Origin: Biscogniauxia marginata
Taxonomy: Eukaryota; Ascomycota; Sordariomycetes; Xylariales; Xylariaceae
DNA: 64,000 nucleotides
Reading direction: 5' to 3'
Assembly (NCBI GenBank): GCA_022695795.1
Contig: MU404060.1
Coordinates: 552,749 to 616,748 of the forward strand
In this document: piece after piece, positions 59,069 through 64,000 of the stretch
Numbering within the stretch: the first letter of the stretch is position 1
Layout: each line of letters opens with the position of its first letter
The notes under the pieces: generated by a model
The model's input: only the letters and a program-made list of their open reading frames with translations
Told to the model about the DNA's origin: nothing
Database searches by the model: none
Made by a program: the position numbers and the translations under genes

Positions 59069-59235
59069 CTTAATGTTGATATTGAAAATGATACGAGCGT
59101 TCCTAGCTGTGCAGGTATGAGGTTACTAGAATGTATCTTAAGATGACTAAAAGAAATATCAGGCAATGCCTTGCTCATTTATCCCAGGCCTCTGCGGCGA
59201 TCCCTTCTTCTAATCCCACTCGACGGCTAGGTAGC
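57756..59235. other. Long convergent gap
   Basis: About 1.5 kb between the SPT2 stop and the stop of the next minus-strand gene. AT-leaning, stops in all frames. Contains one dinucleotide microsatellite (separate entry). No RNA gene is recognised. Confidence 0.45.
59019..59064. repeat. (AT)n-(GT)n microsatellite
   Basis: A compound dinucleotide repeat: nine AT units at 59019-59036 directly followed by fourteen GT units at 59037-59064. Alternating purine-pyrimidine runs like this are prone to slippage and to left-handed DNA. It lies in a convergent intergenic gap. Confidence 0.95.
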
Positions 59236-61631
59236 TCAAGCATCAATTACATAATTATCCTCATAAACGCTGTCATAATCACCAGAGTCATCACTATCGA
59301 ACGAATCTCCATCTTTGTCCGACTTCCTCAGCGAAGACCGGAATTCCTCAATCGAGAGGCTCGTATCCCCTTCGAGCAGCTCCACATTGAGGTCCTGCTT
59401 TCCTCCATCGACGCTGTCCGGCACGTAGAGCACCGGTAGCTGTCTGTCCTGGACCTCCATCATGAGCGGCGAGCCGGCGTCGGTCAGGAGGAGCTTGACT
59501 ACGGAGTCGACCTGGTCGATAGTGTCGAGAAGCTGCAGTACAGTCTCAGTTGCCTCCTCCATGGTGCCCTGGAGGTGCGAGATGGAATCGATAATAATGA
59601 AAACGACGTTTCCCTCATCGTCCTCGCACAACTTCTCGAGCAGGCGGCCAAATAAGCTAATCAGCTTGGCGAGAGTTCCCCGTGACTTGTGCTTTAGCTT
59701 TTTCTTCTTCAGGAACTCCAAGTCGATAGAAGTTCTGCGCTCTGCGATGTATAGCACCAACTGCGCGACGAGGCTCTCCACTAAAGCCTGTGGGCCGGAG
59801 TCTAGCTGGTCGGGGTCGTCGACCGTCCTGAAATTGCTCATGTAGCCGAGAGTCGGGAATCCGGCCGTGGTTGAGATGCTGTTGAAGAGGAAGACAGAAG
59901 CTGTTGTCATTAGATTGACCAGGTCCTGCGGCGGGGTCTCTACATCGAAGACGAGGGTGCTCGAGTTGGGTGAAGTCAACCAGCCCCTGACTTCATCCGA
60001 CTCGATGATCCAGCGGACCTTATCCTTTTCTCCGAGTCTCATCGTATTCATGTTTCCAAGACAGTCGTCTACATCCTTTAGCGGATCTGTATTGGCGAGC
60101 CTCGATTCTTGAATCCACTTCCGCACTAGAGCCTGGCGGCCCTCGATTAATGCAGCCCTCGACTGCTCCGCGGAAGACGAAGACGCATCTGCTAGCTCGG
60201 TAGGAGTGCATTCATTCAAAATCTTCATCTTCGTAGCATGAGATTGATCCACTATTTATAGCGCGTTAAGACTAATCACAAGGAGAAATGTCTATGGAAT
60301 GACTTACGCATCCCGTTCTTCGCGTCAAAAGAAGGATTGCTCGCAAGAAAGCGGTAGAATTTATTCACCATTGATGGAAGCTCTTCCAGGCAGCGGTTTT
60401 GATATTCTATGCTTTGTGAAAAGGTATTTCGGTCCCTCTTGTACTGTTCATAGAATTCTACGTGAGTATTAGTAGGGTGATCAATAGCAATAGAGAGGAG
60501 GCCAAAATACCATCAACTTGCATGCTCATATCCTCCACCGTCAACCTTGTTCCTACGGTATGTTCCTCCACTCGCCCCAGCCTCTTCGAATCACACACCC
60601 TAGCCTCTTCATTGAAGGCCTTCACTACTTTACCAAGATCCTCAATAGCCGTTGTGATCTTTATGCCGTACTGTTCTCCCTTGAGAGTTATGCTGACGGT
60701 CTTGCCTAGATAGCAGTAAGCTTTGATGACGTTCGATACGGGGTATAGATATGCTCACGCTTTATACTCTTAGCGAGCTCCTTAATTATCGACTCCAAGA
60801 CCTCGAATATTGCAATGAATACTGAGTCGGCGGCAGACTTCAGCTTTCGGGATTGTTTATGGATATCAATGAGAGTGCTCGTCCGCTGTAGCTGTCGCGG
60901 GATTTCCGCTAGGGCTGCGTAGACCTCTTCTCGCAGGTCTTCGGCTCGGTCGATTGCCTAGAACAAGTCAGTTTCACTCAGCCCATGAAGGTTTAGGGTC
61001 TCATCGGACTGCTCACTGTTAGGATAACCGTGAAGCCTCCACATATTGGCGAGCCGTAGGTATCATTCGGTACGAAGTTCAGCAGGTTATGTAAAGTTCC
61101 TCTGTGCTCGATTACTTGTCGAAAACAACGTCGGATCCTGCCTAGGTATCCTCGAGCTTCGGAACTGTTCTTATGTTTCGACTGAAGCTCTTGAGCGACC
61201 TGTATAACATCTTGCATCTTGTAGTCACCGGGACGTTTTAATTCGATGCCGAGTTTCTTGTCAAGCTTCCGCTCCTCTATAATCTTGCAAAATCCCGCCA
61301 ACGTCTCCTTAAAGCGTGTCATTCGCTGCTCTGATTCCTTGAAAACATATTCCCTGCCTCCTATTAGCTGTGGCTGAGTAACCCATCTGTTTTAAGATCA
61401 TACTTACTCTGGAAATTCTGATGATGCTACGAATTGGTCAAGCTCTGGGGCAAATTGAGGAGTCTCGGATCCCATCATCTCGGCAACGTCTGATCCGAAC
61501 GCCTTCTCAGGTCGAGATTCGATGAACTCTACAGCACTATTTGCCAGTGTACGCGACCTCATCAATTGGGGCCACCCTCGCCCTGCTACATTCCCCGGGT
61601 CTTGGAACGAAAGGATCGGAGTTCCAGTCAT
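59236..61631 (-). CDS. DUF7708-type fungal STAND-like protein
   Basis: Member of a fungus-specific family with an N-terminal helical domain (DUF7708-like) and a degenerate NTPase domain; cellular role unknown, by layout a signalling or recognition protein. Six exons: 61631-61408, 61353-61017, 60957-60759, 60705-60511, 60457-60308 and 60251-59236, with introns of 53-59 bases. All phases close and give 706 residues. Helical-domain hallmark: LNFVPNDTYGSPICGGFTVI then AIDRAEDLREEVYAAL. The later domain has WLTSPNSSTLVFD where a P-loop would be, but no GxxxxGK[ST], and a Walker-B-like strand VVFIIIDSISHL. A very acidic Asp/Ser tail closes it (SDKDGDSFDSDDSGDYDSVY). Divergent from the DUF7025 gene, 462 bases away. 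Family names are from memory. Confidence 0.82.
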
Positions 61632-62093
61632 GTCGAGAGATCGTGGAGGAGGAACTTGACCTTGAGCATATAATAGTCATATGGGGGTTTAAGTATAACG
61701 CTCTTATCTGAGAGGAGGAATGACAGTAGGCTGGCCATAGAACGATATTGTTCCCCGTAGCCGGTAGGTATCAAGAGTCAGGCTGATAGTGATATCAGGA
61801 AGATGCGAGATAAAGGAATTAGGGTAGCAATAGCCAGCTCATATTGTACTACAACATATGCATAGATCCTACATTGGTATGGTTTCTTCCAATCAACGGC
61901 TCAATATAAACGCCTCGCTTACGCCATATCGGTGTATCGTATATTGAACCGTGCCAACCACCTACCTATGTTTAGCCCCCAATCTCTTGGAGTCGATAAA
62001 GGATACTCCCCTTCCGCGATTCCCATTATTAGTGCTTGAAATTTTCCGTTTCATTCCCACCGAGCTTAACTAAAACTTGAGATAGACAACAGA
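61632..62093. promoter_or_regulatory. Divergent promoter of the DUF7708/DUF7025 pair
   Basis: 462 bases between two divergent fungal-specific genes. AT-leaning with no coding signal. It must hold both promoters, which suggests the pair may be co-expressed. Confidence 0.45.
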
Positions 62094-64000
62094 ATGTCAC
62101 CAGATCAGCCCGTATCCGAGCAGACCCAAAGCGAGGGAAAGAGGCTTTCAGGGGATCCGCTTCAGTCGGCCAATGAGGCCAGTGACAATCCGTCTGCCTC
62201 AAGCCCTACGAGTGGGAGCCTTCCCAACGAAGTCCATATGGGCGGTCCCGAGATACAAACAGCTATACTAGTAGGGAATGATATGGATGATGGTAATGCT
62301 TCATCTACTTCTAGCTTATCTGACGATGAGATCGACAACGCCAGCCGTTTGACAAAGGAGGAATTGTTCCAAGCTTATGTTCAGAAGTTGGAAAGAGAGC
62401 AAGCCACTGTCGGTAAACGGGCAGAAAAGAAGGGACCCAAGTTGGTCGAGAGCTTCGTTGACTACGTACATGGCTTAGAGTCGCGCATCGAAGATCTAGA
62501 ATCAAAGTTAAGATTGAAACAAAAGTCGAAGGACGACATGCAGAACTACAAAAAGGAACTTCCTCCCCCTGATGACGAATTCACTGTCAGATTTTTCCAC
62601 ATGGCCGAAGAGGTTCTACCCAATGGTCGTTTCAAGTCGCAAGAAAGAATGGCCAATACCTTTCGATCAGTCGTCGCCCCTTCGCATTTCATCCGAATCT
62701 TGTACCGCTGGAGAAGGAACCCGCCTATATCTCAACCGAAGAACGATGATCCACCTGATCCGTCGGATATCGAAGTCGTTGGAATTCGTATCCAGTCGAT
62801 GGTCCTCGTCCAAATGTTATTCAACTCGAAGCAAGCCGGCTTGATGTTAGACGGCATAGTAGAATTATATCGTCCCTTCCGATTTATTATCCGTGATCTT
62901 GCAGAAATTCAAAAGTGGCTTGCTCATTTAGAAGAAGTGTAAGAGTGAATTCTTTTCGAATTTTTTTTCCTCGAGTATCCTGAATGAATGTTACATAGGC
63001 ATGCGGCGGATGGTCTCAATCCTAAACCGACCGATGACAATGCTTCAAGTGAACATGACATCCAACAGCAAGGGAATGACTACATTAGGTTAGTACTCTC
63101 AACGACGGTGTTGACCAGTTCAGCAAGACTCTAACACATATACCCATTCTAAGGACCGAACATTTCGAGTCTCGGGCAGCCCTACCACATTTCCGGATAT
63201 TCTTGGAGTTTGTTGAAAGATACTTAGAGCCACAACTCAACATATATGCAGAAATCCAGGATGGAAGTTGCTCCAAGGTCTCATTTGAGAATCTGTGGAT
63301 GCTCTTCGAATACAACAGTACAATTTATTGCCCGGGAAAGCAAGAGAATCAAGAACTGAGAATTGATGAGCAGTCAGACCAGCCCGTTCTGACCTCCGAG
63401 AAGATATATTGGCCGCAAGCCTTCCGCGTCGTTAGGTGCACCGGAGGCGTCGGTATCGGGACAGCCTTCGGATCTCAATTCCACGATGACTGGCTTATGA
63501 AAGACATGAACTATCACCAGGGTCAGCAAGGCACAGCCCAAAATGGAGCGCCTATGAGTATCAGGGAGCGTTTCTCTCCGCTGGTAGTCTTCTGTTTCTA
63601 TGTCGAGTTTGATGCAAAGAAGTACGGACCTCAGCAAGATTTCTTCATTTTCAGACCGTTCGAAGGAGAAGTAGACATCACTAGTCTCGAAGCCTACCCA
63701 GTGCATTTTCATTCCCAGAAAGACAAAACCCTTCAAGGTCTTCTAGATCGGGGTCGGAAGTTCATAGAAATGACCGCAGTTTCGCACATGAATTATGAAG
63801 GGCTTACTGTTGGCGATGACAAAGAAGAGGTACGTAGCCCGTTTTCATTGGGAGAGTACCATGACGAGAAAATATGCGAAGAAATATTATTACGAGAGCA
63901 CCTTGCTAGGCTGGTGGCTCTTCAAGACATCATAACACTAATTCAACATAGATTATAAGCTCGGTCATTGTAGATAGGAAACTGGCCTTCCAGGAGAATG
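62094..64000 (+). CDS. DUF7025-AAA ATPase, N-terminal part (runs off the window)
   Basis: Fungal AAA-family ATPase of the type with a DUF7025 domain before the ATPase core; function unknown. Visible exons: 62094-62938, 62999-63088, 63154-63829 and 63952 to the window end, with introns of 60, 65 and 122 bases and closing phases. Disordered acidic N-terminus, then a coiled coil (LESRIEDLESKLRLKQKSKD). DUF7025 text: FENLWMLFEYNSTIYCPGKQ, PQAFRVVRCTGGVG, FSPLVVFCFYVEFDAKKYGP, ITSLEAYPV, GRKFIEMTAVSHMNYEGLTV. The apparent stop at 63956-63958 lies just after an intron acceptor and is out of frame: splicing GTACGT (63830) to CATAG (63951) gives IISSVIVDRKLAFQEN, the expected next family block. The AAA core lies outside the window. 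Confidence 0.85.

Overview
The window is nuclear DNA from a filamentous ascomycete, most likely a Sordariomycete. It is dense with protein genes on both strands. Most genes are broken by short introns of about 47-120 bases with GTANGT-type donors, CTAAC/CTGAC-type branch sites and YAG acceptors. There are short, almost pure A/T tracts, many (GGTA/CCTA)n tetramer runs, and one decayed gene with TGG-to-TAG changes, all of which fit a fungus with present or past repeat-induced point mutation (RIP). I recognise no bacterial-style operon, CRISPR array, rRNA or tRNA gene.

Layout. 1-22 kb is mostly housekeeping: an AT-hook protein, a gene-poor relic stretch (4-7.9 kb), V-ATPase subunit C (VMA5), APS kinase (MET14), a hotdog thioesterase, a 2 kb gap with an A/T tract, a small conserved protein, the 60S assembly factor Noc1/Mak21, and mitochondrial prolyl-tRNA synthetase. 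A small Nif3-insert/CutA-like protein follows at 22 kb. 23-33 kb is an accessory island: an Ayg1-like polyketide-shortening hydrolase, an ankyrin-family pseudogene, an intact nucleoside-phosphorylase-domain ORF followed by a decayed NACHT-WD40 receptor, another A/T tract, and an O-methyltransferase broken by a small deletion. 33.6-57.8 kb is again core: MTD1, MMS19/MET18, SPC2, EMC3, RPC25, a NUFIP1-type CCCH protein, NSA2, mitoribosomal bL21m, the spindle-checkpoint kinase MPS1, ribosomal protein P2 and SPT2. The last 5 kb carries a divergent pair of fungal-specific signalling-type genes: a DUF7708/STAND-like protein and the N-terminal part of a DUF7025-AAA ATPase that runs off the window.

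How the genes relate. Several core genes serve ribosome production (Noc1, NSA2, P2, RPC25, the NUFIP-type snoRNP factor, bL21m), and NSA2 and bL21m share one divergent promoter. MET14 and MTD1 belong to sulfur and one-carbon metabolism. SPC2 and EMC3, which also share a promoter, act in ER membrane-protein handling. The accessory island is best read as decayed or decaying defence and secondary-metabolism genes, not as a working cluster, because no polyketide synthase is present.

A recurring feature is a very small first coding exon (3, 3, 6, 8 and 12 bases in five genes). Simple ORF calling misses these starts. Exon coordinates were worked out by eye from reading frame, splice consensus and remembered family sequence; none has been checked against transcripts or databases.
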